From the NCBI GenBank assembly GCA_011391855.1, contig JAABPT010000022.1, forward strand, positions 1 through 25,071: DNA of 25,071 nucleotides, in the 5' to 3' direction. The notes below the pieces were generated by a model. That model was not told the origin of the DNA. It worked only from the letters and a program-made list of their open reading frames with translations, and did no database searches. The stretch comes from Burkholderiales bacterium (GTDB taxonomy: Bacteria; Pseudomonadota; Gammaproteobacteria; Burkholderiales; Burkholderiaceae_C). The position numbers and the translations under genes are program-made. Shown here piece after piece: positions 15,396 through 23,357 of this stretch. Each line of letters begins with the position of its first letter. Positions within the stretch are counted from its first letter, which is position 1.

Positions 15396-17141
15396 ATGGC
15401 CAAGACGAACCAACCCGCCCCCACCACCCAGGAAGTCGACCGCGACTTTCGCGCCCAGGTGGCGCAGATGACCTCCGGCCTGGCGCCTACGGCCTTCAGC
15501 ACGGCCTGGGCGGACTGGATCTCGCACCTGGCGCTGTCGCCTTCCAAGCAGCGCGAAATGCAGCGCAATGCCATGGTGCGCGCGGGCGACACCTGGATGT
15601 TTGCACTGCGCGCGCTGGCCGGCACACCGGCACCGCCCGCCGAGGGTTTGTCCGGCGAAGCCGATCGCCGCTTTGCCGGCGAGGCCTGGCAGCAATTCCC
15701 GTTCAACGTGCTGGCGCGCGCCTACCAGAACAACGTGGCGCTGATGAACGAAGCGGTGCGCGGCGTCAGCGGCGTGAGCGAGTACCACACCCAGTTGCTG
15801 GAATTCGCGGCGCGCATGATGGCCGATTCGGCGTCGCCCTCGAACTACCTGGCACTCAATCCCGAGTTGCTGGCGCTGACCCAGGAAGAGCAGGGCCAGA
15901 ACCTGGTGCGCGGCTTCCAGAACGTGGTCGAAGACCTGGGGCGCACGCTCAAGGGCGCCGCGCCGGCCGGCACCGAGGAATTCGAGGTCGGCAAGAACGT
16001 GGCCGTGACGCCGGGCCAGGTGGTCTTCCGCAACGAGCTGGTCGAACTCATCCAGTACACGCCGACCACGCCCACGGTGCATGCCGAGCCGGTGCTGGTG
16101 GTGCCGGCCTGGATCATGAAGTACTACATCCTGGACCTGAGCCCGCGCAATTCGATGGTGAAGTACCTGGTCGACCAGGGCCACACGGTCTTCATGATGT
16201 CGTGGAAGAACCCGACCGAAGAGGACCGCGACCTGGGCATGGACGACTACGTGCACCAGGGTTTCATGGCCGCGCTCGACGCCGTTTCCGCCATCGTGCC
16301 CAAGCGCAAGGTGCACGCCGTGGGCTACTGCATCGGCGGTACGCTGCTGGCCATCGGCGCAGCGGCGCTGGCGCGCGAGCAGGACGAGCGGCTGGCCTCC
16401 ATCACCATGTTCGCCGCGCAGACCGATTTCTCCGAACCGGGCGAACTGGCCTTCTTCATCAACCCCAGCCAGCTGGCGATGTTGGAGGCCACGATGCACA
16501 AGAAGGGCGTGCTCGAGAGCAAGCAGATGGGCGGCGCGTTTGCGATGCTGCGCGCGCGCGACCTGCTGTGGCAGCCCATCGTCAATCAGTACCTGAAGGG
16601 CCAGCGCGACCGCATGATCGACCTCATGGCCTGGAATGCCGACGGCACGCGCATGCCGTGGCGCATGCATTCGGAATACCTGTACCGGCTGTACCTGGAC
16701 AACGAGCTGGCCACCAACCGCTTCCCGGTCGGCGGCAAGCTGATCCGGCTGTCGGACATCGGCGTGCCGATGTTCGTGGTGGGCACCGAGGCCGACCACG
16801 TGGCGCCGTGGAAGTCGGTCTACAAGGTCGACAACCTGGTGCGTTCGGACGACCTCACCTTCCTGCTCACGGCTGGCGGCCACAACGCCGGCATCGTGGC
16901 TGGCCCCGTGCATCCCAAGCGCTACTACCGCATGCGCACGCGCCGGCTGGCCGACCCCCACCTGGCGCCCGAGGACTGGATGGAGGCAGCGCCGAAGTCC
17001 GAAGGTTCCTGGTGGCCGGCCTGGCAAGGCTGGCTGGCGGCGCACTCCAGCGGCAAGACCAAGCCGCCGGGCGTGGGCGCGCCGGCGAAGGGTTATGACG
17101 TGGTCGAAGAGGCGCCTGGAAAGTACGTCAGGCAGCGGTAG
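15396..17141 (+). CDS. phaC: Class I polyhydroxyalkanoate synthase
   Basis: This 581-residue enzyme polymerises (R)-3-hydroxyacyl-CoA into PHA at the granule surface. It has the PhaC N-terminal domain (about 1-190) and an alpha/beta-hydrolase core. The lipase-like box is GYCIGG with nucleophile Cys312. The other triad residues are Asp467 in EADHVAPW and His496 in GGHNAG. Spacing closely parallels Cupriavidus PhaC (Cys319, Asp480, His508), and the length marks it as class I. The ATG at 15396 has GAGGAG six bases upstream. The frame extends to 15264 but that overlaps the SDR gene. No phaA/phaB/phaR follow, since the next gene is convergent, so the PHA genes are dispersed here, with a phasin at 1241. 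Confidence 0.96.
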   Translation: MAKTNQPAPTTQEVDRDFRAQVAQMTSGLAPTAFSTAWADWISHLALSPSKQREMQRNAMVRAGDTWMFALRALAGTPAPPAEGLSGEADRRFAGEAWQQFPFNVLARAYQNNVALMNEAVRGVSGVSEYHTQLLEFAARMMADSASPSNYLALNPELLALTQEEQGQNLVRGFQNVVEDLGRTLKGAAPAGTEEFEVGKNVAVTPGQVVFRNELVELIQYTPTTPTVHAEPVLVVPAWIMKYYILDLSPRNSMVKYLVDQGHTVFMMSWKNPTEEDRDLGMDDYVHQGFMAALDAVSAIVPKRKVHAVGYCIGGTLLAIGAAALAREQDERLASITMFAAQTDFSEPGELAFFINPSQLAMLEATMHKKGVLESKQMGGAFAMLRARDLLWQPIVNQYLKGQRDRMIDLMAWNADGTRMPWRMHSEYLYRLYLDNELATNRFPVGGKLIRLSDIGVPMFVVGTEADHVAPWKSVYKVDNLVRSDDLTFLLTAGGHNAGIVAGPVHPKRYYRMRTRRLADPHLAPEDWMEAAPKSEGSWWPAWQGWLAAHSSGKTKPPGVGAPAKGYDVVEEAPGKYVRQR

Positions 17142-17157
17142 GAAAGAGCGGACCGCC

Positions 17158-17183
17158 TGGGCTCGACGTCTGGGCTCGACGTC
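17158..17183. repeat. Tandem 13-base repeat
   Basis: TGGGCTCGACGTC occurs twice in exact tandem, 17 bases after the phaC stop. The second copy runs directly into the terminator-like hairpin at 17178-17204. Confidence 0.8.
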
Positions 17184-17204
17184 CGGGCGTGACCTCCGGA
17201 CGTC
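17178..17204. terminator. Hairpin between convergent phaC and kinase genes
   Basis: A perfect 9-pair stem (GACGTCCGG with CCGGACGTC) and 9-base loop lies between the converging stops at 17141 and 17232. A 12-base palindrome (17196-17207) overlaps its right arm. No T-run on either side. A bidirectional terminator is the simplest reading. Confidence 0.5.
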
Positions 17205-17231
17205 CGGACGCACGGCGCCTGGAGGCTGTGG

Positions 17232-20009
17232 TCAGGCCAGGGGGTTGCTGCGCGGCAGCGCCACGATCACCCGGGCCAGTGCCGCGCGCAGGGCGTCGGG
17301 CGCCGGCCCCACGCCGGCGCCGCTGCGCAGCAGCGCCTCGAGTTCAGCCGCGTGCCCGCTCAGCTCGTCGGCGCACAGCGTGGCCGCAACGACCTTGAGG
17401 TCGTGCGCCAGGCGCAGCGACCGGCCCGCGTCGGCTTCACTGCGCGCGCGTTCCCACGCCTGCAGCCAGTCCGCCACGAACACCGTGGCGTGGTCGATGA
17501 CACGCTGGAACAGCAGCGGGTCGCCGCCCAGGCGGCGCACGGCAGCCGCGGCGTCGAAGGGCTGGGCGGGTGCCGCAAGGGCCGGCGAGGCAGGCGCACC
17601 GCCGCCGCTGTCGTCGATGCCGCCTGCGGCAGCCTGCGCGGGCACGGCGCTGCTGTCGACGGCGAGTTCGGCCAGGGCCTCGAGCAGTTGCGCCCGGGTA
17701 TAAGGCTTGGCCAGGTGGCGGTCGCAGCCGGCGTCCAGGCTGGCCTGCAGGTCGCTGGCGAAGGCGTTGGCCGTCAGCGCCACCACGGGCGTGCGCCGGC
17801 GGCCGCCGGCCGCTTCCAGCGCGCGCAGTTCACGCGTTATGCTCAAGCCGTCCATGCCGGGCATCTGCACGTCGACGAAGGCCAGGTCGTAGGCGCGCAG
17901 GCGCAGCAGTTCCAGCGCCGCCAGGCCGTTGGGGGCCACGTCGACCTGCACCGGCTGGGCTTCGAGCATGGCATTGAAGAGGTAGACGTTGACCTCGTTG
18001 TCCTCGGCCAGCAGCACGCTGCGCTGGCCGCTCGCCGGCAGCGGTGCGGCGCGCAGGGCCGGCCTGTCCAGCGTGGCCGGCGGCAGCGGCACGCACAGCG
18101 TGAAGACGCTGCCCAGCCCCGGCGTGCTCGACACCGTGACCTCGCCGCCCATCATGCCAGCCACCAGGCGCGTGATCGACAGCCCCAGGCCGGTGCCGCC
18201 GTACATGCGCGTGACGCTGCCGTCGGCCTGGCGAAAGGGTTCGAAGATGGTGTCGAGCTTGCTCGGCGCAATGCCGATGCCGCTGTCGACCACCTCGATG
18301 GCGACGAAGCCCGCGCGCCGCGTGTCGCACCCGGCGCGCACCCGCACCTCGCCGCTCGCGGTGAACTTGATGGCGTTGCCCACCAGATTGTTCAGTGCCT
18401 GTTCCAGACGCAGGCCGTCGCCGGCCACGCCGTCGGGCAGCCCGGGCTGCAATTCCAGCCGCAGTTGCAGGCCCTTGCCCTCGGCGCGCGGCCGCATCAG
18501 ATCGACCACGCGCTGCAGCAGCGCGTGCAGCGAGAAGGGCCGGTGCTCGAGCTCCAGCCGCCCGGCCTCGATCTTCGACAGGTCGAGCAGGTCGTTGATC
18601 AACTCGTGCAAGGTGCGGCCGGCCTCCTGGAATAGCCGCACCTGGCGCCGCTGCGTGGTGTCGAGCGGGCTCGCTGCCAGCAGCTCGGCCACGCCGAGCA
18701 GCGCGTTCAGCGGCGTGCGGATTTCGTGGCTGACGTTGGCCAGGAACTCGCCCTTGGCCCGCGTGGTTTCGGCGGCCACGGCCAGCTGCAGCGCCAGTTG
18801 CTGCTGTGCCGCGGTCTGCCGGCGCTGGTGCAGCAGCAGCGCCAGCAGCAGGCCGGTGGCCGTGGCGGCGCCGGCTGCAGCCGGGGACGTCGGCAGTTGC
18901 AGCTGCATCAGCAGCACGCCGCCCACGGCGGCCACGGCCAGCAGGGCCAGCGCGGCCGCGAGCGCGTCGCGCCGCGGCAGCGGCCGGCCGCGCCACGCGG
19001 TGACGGCGGCCGGCAGCAGCGCCAACCACAGCAGCAGGCCGTCGGCCCACAGCGCCGGCGCGCGCAACGAACGCCCGTCGCGCAGCGCCGCATAGGCCTG
19101 CGCCAGCACCGACGTGCCCGTGGTCTGGCCTTGCACCGTCATCACGGCGTCGGCCAGCAGCGCGCTGCTGCCGATGAAGACCACGCAGCCCGCCACCTGC
19201 GCTCGCAGCGCCTCGGTGGCGACGGATTCGGCAGCGCTGCCGGGACCGGCCATCAGCGTGGCGAAAGGCAGCACCGGCGGCGCGGCGCGGGCGGCGGCGA
19301 AGGCCGGCTGCACGGCCGTGCTGGCCTGCACCCTTGCAGCGTCCCCGGCCAGCTGCTGGTGCACGGCCAGCGACAGCAGCGGCCAGCGTTGGCCGCCGGC
19401 GCTGTGCCACAGGGGCAGTTCGCGCAGCACGCCGTCGGCGCCCAGCGGCGTGGTGATGATGCCCAGCGGCGGTGCGGCGCGACCCGACGGCCAGACACTG
19501 GGTGTGGGCAGCGTGATCGTCGGCCAGCGGTGCGTCGACACGCCAGGCGGTGGCTGCCTGCCCGGTGCAGGCACGGGCGTGCTGGCGTCGTCGGTGGTGC
19601 GCGTGTCGTCACTGGCGTGCAGCAGGCCGGCGGCGGCCAGCACCACCGGGGCGCCTGGCCGCGCAATGGCGCGCGCCAGCGCTTCGTCGCCGGGCTGGGC
19701 GTCGGCCAGCAGCAGGTCGAAGGCGATGGCGCTGGCGCCCAGGTCGCGCAGCTGGTCCACCGCCAGCGCGTAGACATCGCGCTTGAAAGGCCAGGGGCCG
19801 AAGTGCGGTTTCAGTGCCGCCAGCGAGCGGTCGTCGATGTCCACCACGAGCACACCCGCGGGCGCCGCCGCGGGCGCCAGCAGGCGCGCCTGCGCGTCGC
19901 GCAGCGGGCGCGACAGGCTGGCGTTGAGCGGCGTCAGCAACACCAGCAGGCCCACCGCCAGTGCGCCGACGGCCACCCAGAGCGCCTGCCCGCGGCCAAC
20001 CGTCTTCAC
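17232..20009 (-). CDS. CHASE2 hybrid sensor histidine kinase with receiver and HPt domains
   Basis: Starting at GTG 20009, which overlaps the preceding stop as GTGA, the product is 925 residues. Order: TM helix (about 9-27), a periplasmic CHASE2 sensor (about 30-310, with VLVVDIDDRSLAALKP and DLLLADAQPGDEALA), three TM helices (about 321-394), HisKA with His428 in NVSHEIRTP, HATPase (N-box Asn545, DSGIGIAP, GGTGLGLSIT), a receiver with Asp713 in FVDVQMPGMDG and Lys768 in AKPY, and an HPt domain with His869 in LAHDLK. It is thus a full phosphorelay chain lacking only a terminal regulator. Frames continuing upstream of 20009 are Arg-rich overlap with the FecR gene. CHASE2 proteins are often paired with FecR-domain proteins, as here. 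The signal sensed is unknown. Confidence 0.93.
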   Translation of the reverse strand: MKTVGRGQALWVAVGALAVGLLVLLTPLNASLSRPLRDAQARLLAPAAAPAGVLVVDIDDRSLAALKPHFGPWPFKRDVYALAVDQLRDLGASAIAFDLLLADAQPGDEALARAIARPGAPVVLAAAGLLHASDDTRTTDDASTPVPAPGRQPPPGVSTHRWPTITLPTPSVWPSGRAAPPLGIITTPLGADGVLRELPLWHSAGGQRWPLLSLAVHQQLAGDAARVQASTAVQPAFAAARAAPPVLPFATLMAGPGSAAESVATEALRAQVAGCVVFIGSSALLADAVMTVQGQTTGTSVLAQAYAALRDGRSLRAPALWADGLLLWLALLPAAVTAWRGRPLPRRDALAAALALLAVAAVGGVLLMQLQLPTSPAAAGAATATGLLLALLLHQRRQTAAQQQLALQLAVAAETTRAKGEFLANVSHEIRTPLNALLGVAELLAASPLDTTQRRQVRLFQEAGRTLHELINDLLDLSKIEAGRLELEHRPFSLHALLQRVVDLMRPRAEGKGLQLRLELQPGLPDGVAGDGLRLEQALNNLVGNAIKFTASGEVRVRAGCDTRRAGFVAIEVVDSGIGIAPSKLDTIFEPFRQADGSVTRMYGGTGLGLSITRLVAGMMGGEVTVSSTPGLGSVFTLCVPLPPATLDRPALRAAPLPASGQRSVLLAEDNEVNVYLFNAMLEAQPVQVDVAPNGLAALELLRLRAYDLAFVDVQMPGMDGLSITRELRALEAAGGRRRTPVVALTANAFASDLQASLDAGCDRHLAKPYTRAQLLEALAELAVDSSAVPAQAAAGGIDDSGGGAPASPALAAPAQPFDAAAAVRRLGGDPLLFQRVIDHATVFVADWLQAWERARSEADAGRSLRLAHDLKVVAATLCADELSGHAAELEALLRSGAGVGPAPDALRAALARVIVALPRSNPLA

Positions 20010-21658
20010 AGCAGCAACAGCAGCGGCAGCAGCCACAGCCACCAGCGCGAGCCCGAGATCTCGGCCACCTGCGCAGCGCCGAAGTCGCCGGCGCGGCCGT
20101 CGGCGGCCACGCCGCGCACGCGCAGGTGGTAGCTGCCGGGCTCGGGCTCGGGCAGCAGCCATTCGGTGGCGGTGGTCGTCTCGTCGACGACGATTTTCGT
20201 GAATGCGGCGTCGCGCGCCACCTGCACCTGGTAACGCGCACCCGGCAACGGCGAAGCCGCCCAGCGGACCACCAGCCCGGCGTCACTGGCCTTCGGTGGC
20301 TCGACGGCCGGCGCCGCCGGGGGCGGCGGCGGGTCGGCGCGTTCCAGCGCCGCGGCGTCGCCCCAGGGGCCGGTGTCGCCGCTGGCACGCACGGTGGCCA
20401 GGCGCCAGTGCCAGGTGCCTGTCGGCAAGCTGCCGTTGAACCCGGTGCCGGTGAGGTCGCTGCGGTCGATCAGTGGCGCCGCGAAGTCGGGCGAGGCCGC
20501 CACCTGCAGGCGGTAGCGGGCGGCTTCGGGGTGCGCCGACCAGGCGAACGCCACCTGGGCGTCGAACAGGCGCTCGCCCGCACGCGGCTTCAGCTGGAAG
20601 GGCGGCTCGGGCCGCGCCTTCAACGTGAAGGCGCGCGTGGCTGCCCGGCCCTCGACGCCGCCGGCGTCGGCCGCGCGCACGCGCAGTTCATAGCGGCCGT
20701 CGGGCGGTGTGTCGGGCCAGGCGGCAAGCGGCGTGTCGAACAGGCCGTCCAGGATCAGGTGCTCGTTGCCCCCGGCGTCGAAGACCTGGGCGCGGTAGCG
20801 GGTGGCGCCCGGCGCCGCCGCGAAACCAAACTGCAGCGGCAGGCGTTCCACCTGGGCCGGCACGGCGCGCAGGTCGGGGGCGGGCGGCAACGGCCGCGGC
20901 AATGCCACCCGACCCGGCGCGGCCTCGGTGCCGAAGCCGGCGTCCAGCGCGGTGGGGCCGACGGCCACGCGGCCCTGCAGCACCTCGGCCAGCAGGCGCT
21001 CGCCGTCGAGGCGGGCGCGAAACTCGGTGCCACGCACGCCCAGGTTGGTGACCGGCGTGCGCAGCTCGAAGCGCGGCGCCGGCCGGGCCGGCGGCACGCG
21101 GGTTTCCAGCGCGCCGCTGTCCAGGCGCAGCAAGGTGTCGACACCGCCGTTGGCGCCGCGCTGCACGAGGCGCTCCACGCGCAGGCGTGCGCCCGGCCCG
21201 AGCAGCGCCCGCGACCCGTCGGCAAACCGCAGCGAGGCCGAGGACTGCGCACCGGTGGTGACCACGTCGCCCGCGCGCAGCAGCGCCGCCGCGGCCAGCG
21301 GTTCACGCGGCGCGCCGCCGCGTTCGACGAAGACCTCGCCGTGGCTGTGCAGCACTTCGGCGCTGACCGGTTCCTCGCGCAGCATCGACAGCGGGATGCG
21401 CAGCGTCGAACCCGTGCGCAGGCGCCGCGGGTCGGCGATGCGGTTCAGCCGCTGCACCACGCGCCAGTCGGCCTGCGGGCGCATCAGCAGGGCGTGCAGG
21501 CCGATCAGCGTGTCACCGCGTTCGACGCGGTGCTCCAGCATGCCTTCGGCCGAACCCTGCGCCGCAACCGAGGTGGCCAGCGCCAGCACGGCCAGGCCGG
21601 CCAGGGGCGTGAAGCCGCGGCGCCAAGACCCCGCAGGAGTCGTGCGATGTTCGGGCAA
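20006..21658 (-). CDS. LysM-FecR domain envelope protein with fibronectin-like repeats and C-terminal TM
   Basis: From TTG 21658 the product is 550 residues: a signal peptide (RRGFTPLAGLAVLALATSVAAQ, 13-34, split as Arg-pair plus hydrophobic core), a LysM domain (about 42-89) that binds peptidoglycan-like glycans, a FecR domain (about 100-235, with AGDVVTTG, ASLRFADGS, LGVRGTEF, VLQGRVAV), two or three fibronectin/Big-like repeats (about 260-530), and a terminal hydrophobic WWLWLLPLLLLL anchor. TTG is chosen because the only in-frame ATG lies about 60 residues upstream and would bury the signal peptide behind a non-coding-like stretch. The stop overlaps the kinase GTG, so the two are coupled. 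Periplasmic FecR-LysM protein plus CHASE2 kinase suggests joint sensing of the envelope. Confidence 0.88.
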   Translation of the reverse strand: MPEHRTTPAGSWRRGFTPLAGLAVLALATSVAAQGSAEGMLEHRVERGDTLIGLHALLMRPQADWRVVQRLNRIADPRRLRTGSTLRIPLSMLREEPVSAEVLHSHGEVFVERGGAPREPLAAAALLRAGDVVTTGAQSSASLRFADGSRALLGPGARLRVERLVQRGANGGVDTLLRLDSGALETRVPPARPAPRFELRTPVTNLGVRGTEFRARLDGERLLAEVLQGRVAVGPTALDAGFGTEAAPGRVALPRPLPPAPDLRAVPAQVERLPLQFGFAAAPGATRYRAQVFDAGGNEHLILDGLFDTPLAAWPDTPPDGRYELRVRAADAGGVEGRAATRAFTLKARPEPPFQLKPRAGERLFDAQVAFAWSAHPEAARYRLQVAASPDFAAPLIDRSDLTGTGFNGSLPTGTWHWRLATVRASGDTGPWGDAAALERADPPPPPAAPAVEPPKASDAGLVVRWAASPLPGARYQVQVARDAAFTKIVVDETTTATEWLLPEPEPGSYHLRVRGVAADGRAGDFGAAQVAEISGSRWWLWLLPLLLLL

Positions 21659-21674
21659 GGCCGGTTCTTTCGTG

Positions 21675-21691
21675 ACGCACCTTCGGTGCGT
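21675..21691 (-). promoter_or_regulatory. Hairpin in the FecR gene leader
   Basis: A perfect 7-pair stem with a 3-base loop (ACGCACC-TTC-GGTGCGT as read on the plus strand) lies 16 bases before the TTG start of the FecR gene. In the mRNA it would sit next to the weak GAAAG ribosome site and might affect initiation. Confidence 0.35.
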
Positions 21692-21849
21692 TGCGCGCGG
21701 GGCGACGGCAGGGCCGCGGTGGTGCCGAAGGGTGAAAGCAGCGAATGTCAAGGCGACCTGGAATATGCCACCGAGTGCCCGCCGGACGAAGCCCCCTCCC
21801 TGGGGTGGCCGGCGAACAGGCAAAGGCGAAGATCTCATCGACCACAGGC

Positions 21850-22053
21850 TCACGGCGGCAGCCGCTGAGGCATGGCGTCGAAGCGGGCGACGTCGATCGG
21901 CTGGGTCGCGTGGTCGTCGAACCCTGCCGCGCGGACATGCCGCATGTTTTCGGCCATCGCCTGCGCCGTGACGGCGGCCACCGGCGTGGCTGCGAGCAGC
22001 GGATCGGCGCGCAGCCCAGTGGGTACGACGCAGCCGTCGATGTCGGCCGGGGG
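21850..22053 (-). pseudogene. 5'-truncated response-regulator receiver domain relic
   Basis: In the leftward frame between TAA (22056-22054) and TGA (21852-21850) a 67-residue product reads as the second half of a receiver domain: an IDG at the place of the usual MDG after the phosphoacceptor, then LRADPLLAATPVAAVTAQAM (the beta-4 PVxxxTA block), then AAGFDDHATQPIDVARFDAM (the beta-5 KPID block). The first half with the acidic pocket and phosphoacceptor Asp is missing, replaced by an in-frame stop, and no start codon exists before Met31. The conserved Lys is Gln (TQPID). Upstream sequence in all three frames does not continue the domain. It lies upstream of a FecR-kinase pair, so it may be what remains of the kinase's partner regulator or of a duplicated hybrid kinase. 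Direct reading of the frame supports the identity well. The history is inference. Confidence 0.72.
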
Positions 22054-22086
22054 TTAATCCGGGCCGGGACTGCGAAGTGCCCCTTC

Positions 22087-22092
22087 TATAGT
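22087..22092 (+). promoter_or_regulatory. Possible -10 box of the esterase-OmpW operon
   Basis: TATAGT lies 64 bases upstream of the esterase ATG, just past the end of the receiver relic. No clear -35 at 17 bases. It is the best -10 match in the region. Confidence 0.35.
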
Positions 22093-22156
22093 CGTTGCTG
22101 TGCCCAGAACGAGGGCCATTCGGTCTGCGCCGCAGCCGCCCTGGAGGAAACACCCG

Positions 22157-23335
22157 ATGAAGAATTTCCGCGCTGCGGCGCTTGCGGGCCTTGCCGCCCT
22201 GTTGCTGGCCGCCTGCGGCGGCAGCGACCCCTACATCCCCGGCTCGGGCAGCCCGGCCGGCGCACCGACCACGAAGGGCAGTTTCACGGCCGTGGTCTCC
22301 TTCGGCGACAGCCTCAGCGACCTCGGCACCTATGCGCCGGCCACCTCGCTCACTGGCGACGGCCAGCCGCCGTACTTCGGCGGCAAGTGGACGACCAACG
22401 GCCCCGGCGCCACGGTGTGGGTGGAGAACCTGGCTGCGGCGCTCGGAATCGTCGTCACCCCGGCCGAGGTGGGCTTCGCGGGCCAGTCGGTGCTGTGTCC
22501 GGCCGCGGCCGTCAACCCCGCTTTGGCCAGTAGCTGTACCGGCTATGGCCAGGGCGGCTCACGTGTGACCGACCCCAACGGCCTCGGCAAGGCCGGTGGT
22601 GCGCTCACGGTGCCGGTGAAGACGCAGATCGCCAACCACCTGGCGCGTTATGGCAGCTTCAAGGACAGCGATCTGATCTTCGTCTGGGCCGGCCACAACG
22701 ACATCTTCGTGCAGTTCGGCATCTTCGGCGCCAAGGCCGCGCAGATCCAGGCCCAGGCGGCGGCCGGCCAGATCCCCGAAGACCAGGCCAAGAACCTGCT
22801 GCTGGAAGCCCAGCTGGCAGCGCAGGAAGCGATGAAGCAGGTGGCCATCGAACTCGGCGGCTACATCAAAAAGGAGATCCTCGGCAAGGGTGGCAAGTAT
22901 GTCGCCGTCGTCAATCTGGTGGACATCGCTGCCACGCCTTTCAGCAGCGTCGTTCCGGCTGCGGCGCAGCCGGTGCTGACGACGCTGTCGGAGATCTTCA
23001 ATCTCTGGCTGCGCGACGAGATGACGGGCCAGCCGGTGCAGTGGGTCGACGCGATGGCGCTGTTCAAGGAGTTGCGCGCGGACAGCGCCCGTTTCACCAA
23101 CGTCACCGTGCCGGCCTGCGACGCTGCCAAGATCGCGGCCATCACCGGTGGCGCGGTCACCGACGGTACCTCGCTGTTCTGCAACGCCACGCCCGGCGTG
23201 CCGTTCAACGGCCTGCGCGACGGCGCTGATGTCCAGCGCTGGCTGTTCGCCGACGGTGTGCACCCGACGACGGGCGGCCACAAGGCGACGAGCGACGAGT
23301 TCGCCAAGGCGCTGGCCGCCTTCGGCTGGATCTGA
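22157..23335 (+). CDS. SGNH/GDSL-family esterase lipoprotein
   Basis: This 392-residue protein has a lipoprotein signal with lipobox LLAAC (lipid-modified Cys20) and a GDSL hydrolase domain. Block I is SFGDSLSD with nucleophile Ser52, block II glycine lies in GQGGSRV (132-138), block III is GHND with Asn181, and block V is DGVHPT with Asp366 and His369. A helical Ala/Gln-rich insert covers about 190-240. It should be an envelope-anchored esterase or lipase that hydrolyses acyl or short-chain esters. The natural substrate is not evident. GGAGG ten bases before the ATG at 22157 fixes the start. The frame extends to 22100 without a ribosome site. The OmpW gene follows after 22 bases, so they likely form an operon. 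Confidence 0.92.
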   Translation: MKNFRAAALAGLAALLLAACGGSDPYIPGSGSPAGAPTTKGSFTAVVSFGDSLSDLGTYAPATSLTGDGQPPYFGGKWTTNGPGATVWVENLAAALGIVVTPAEVGFAGQSVLCPAAAVNPALASSCTGYGQGGSRVTDPNGLGKAGGALTVPVKTQIANHLARYGSFKDSDLIFVWAGHNDIFVQFGIFGAKAAQIQAQAAAGQIPEDQAKNLLLEAQLAAQEAMKQVAIELGGYIKKEILGKGGKYVAVVNLVDIAATPFSSVVPAAAQPVLTTLSEIFNLWLRDEMTGQPVQWVDAMALFKELRADSARFTNVTVPACDAAKIAAITGGAVTDGTSLFCNATPGVPFNGLRDGADVQRWLFADGVHPTTGGHKATSDEFAKALAAFGWI

Positions 23336-23357
23336 CCTGCGCCCCAAGGAGCACCCG

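Larger units (their letters stand above)
21659..22156. other. Gene-poor 498-base region between FecR and esterase genes
   Basis: It holds a receiver-domain relic on the minus strand (21850-22053), a 7-pair hairpin (21675-21691) just upstream of the FecR start, a perfect TTGACA on the minus strand (21751 to 21746) without a good -10, and the likely esterase promoter. The stretch 21692-21849 shows nothing else convincing. Confidence 0.6.

Noticed and set aside
21723..21751. Promoter on the minus strand with a perfect TTGACA for the FecR gene
   Set aside because: At 16-18 bases downstream the -10 candidates (such as TCGGCA) do not resemble TATAAT, so only the -35 stands and I did not call it.
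21659..21839. Upstream in-frame ATG start for the FecR-LysM protein
   Set aside because: It would add about 60 residues of Arg/Pro-rich sequence before the signal peptide, and the stretch contains the hairpin and TTGACA.
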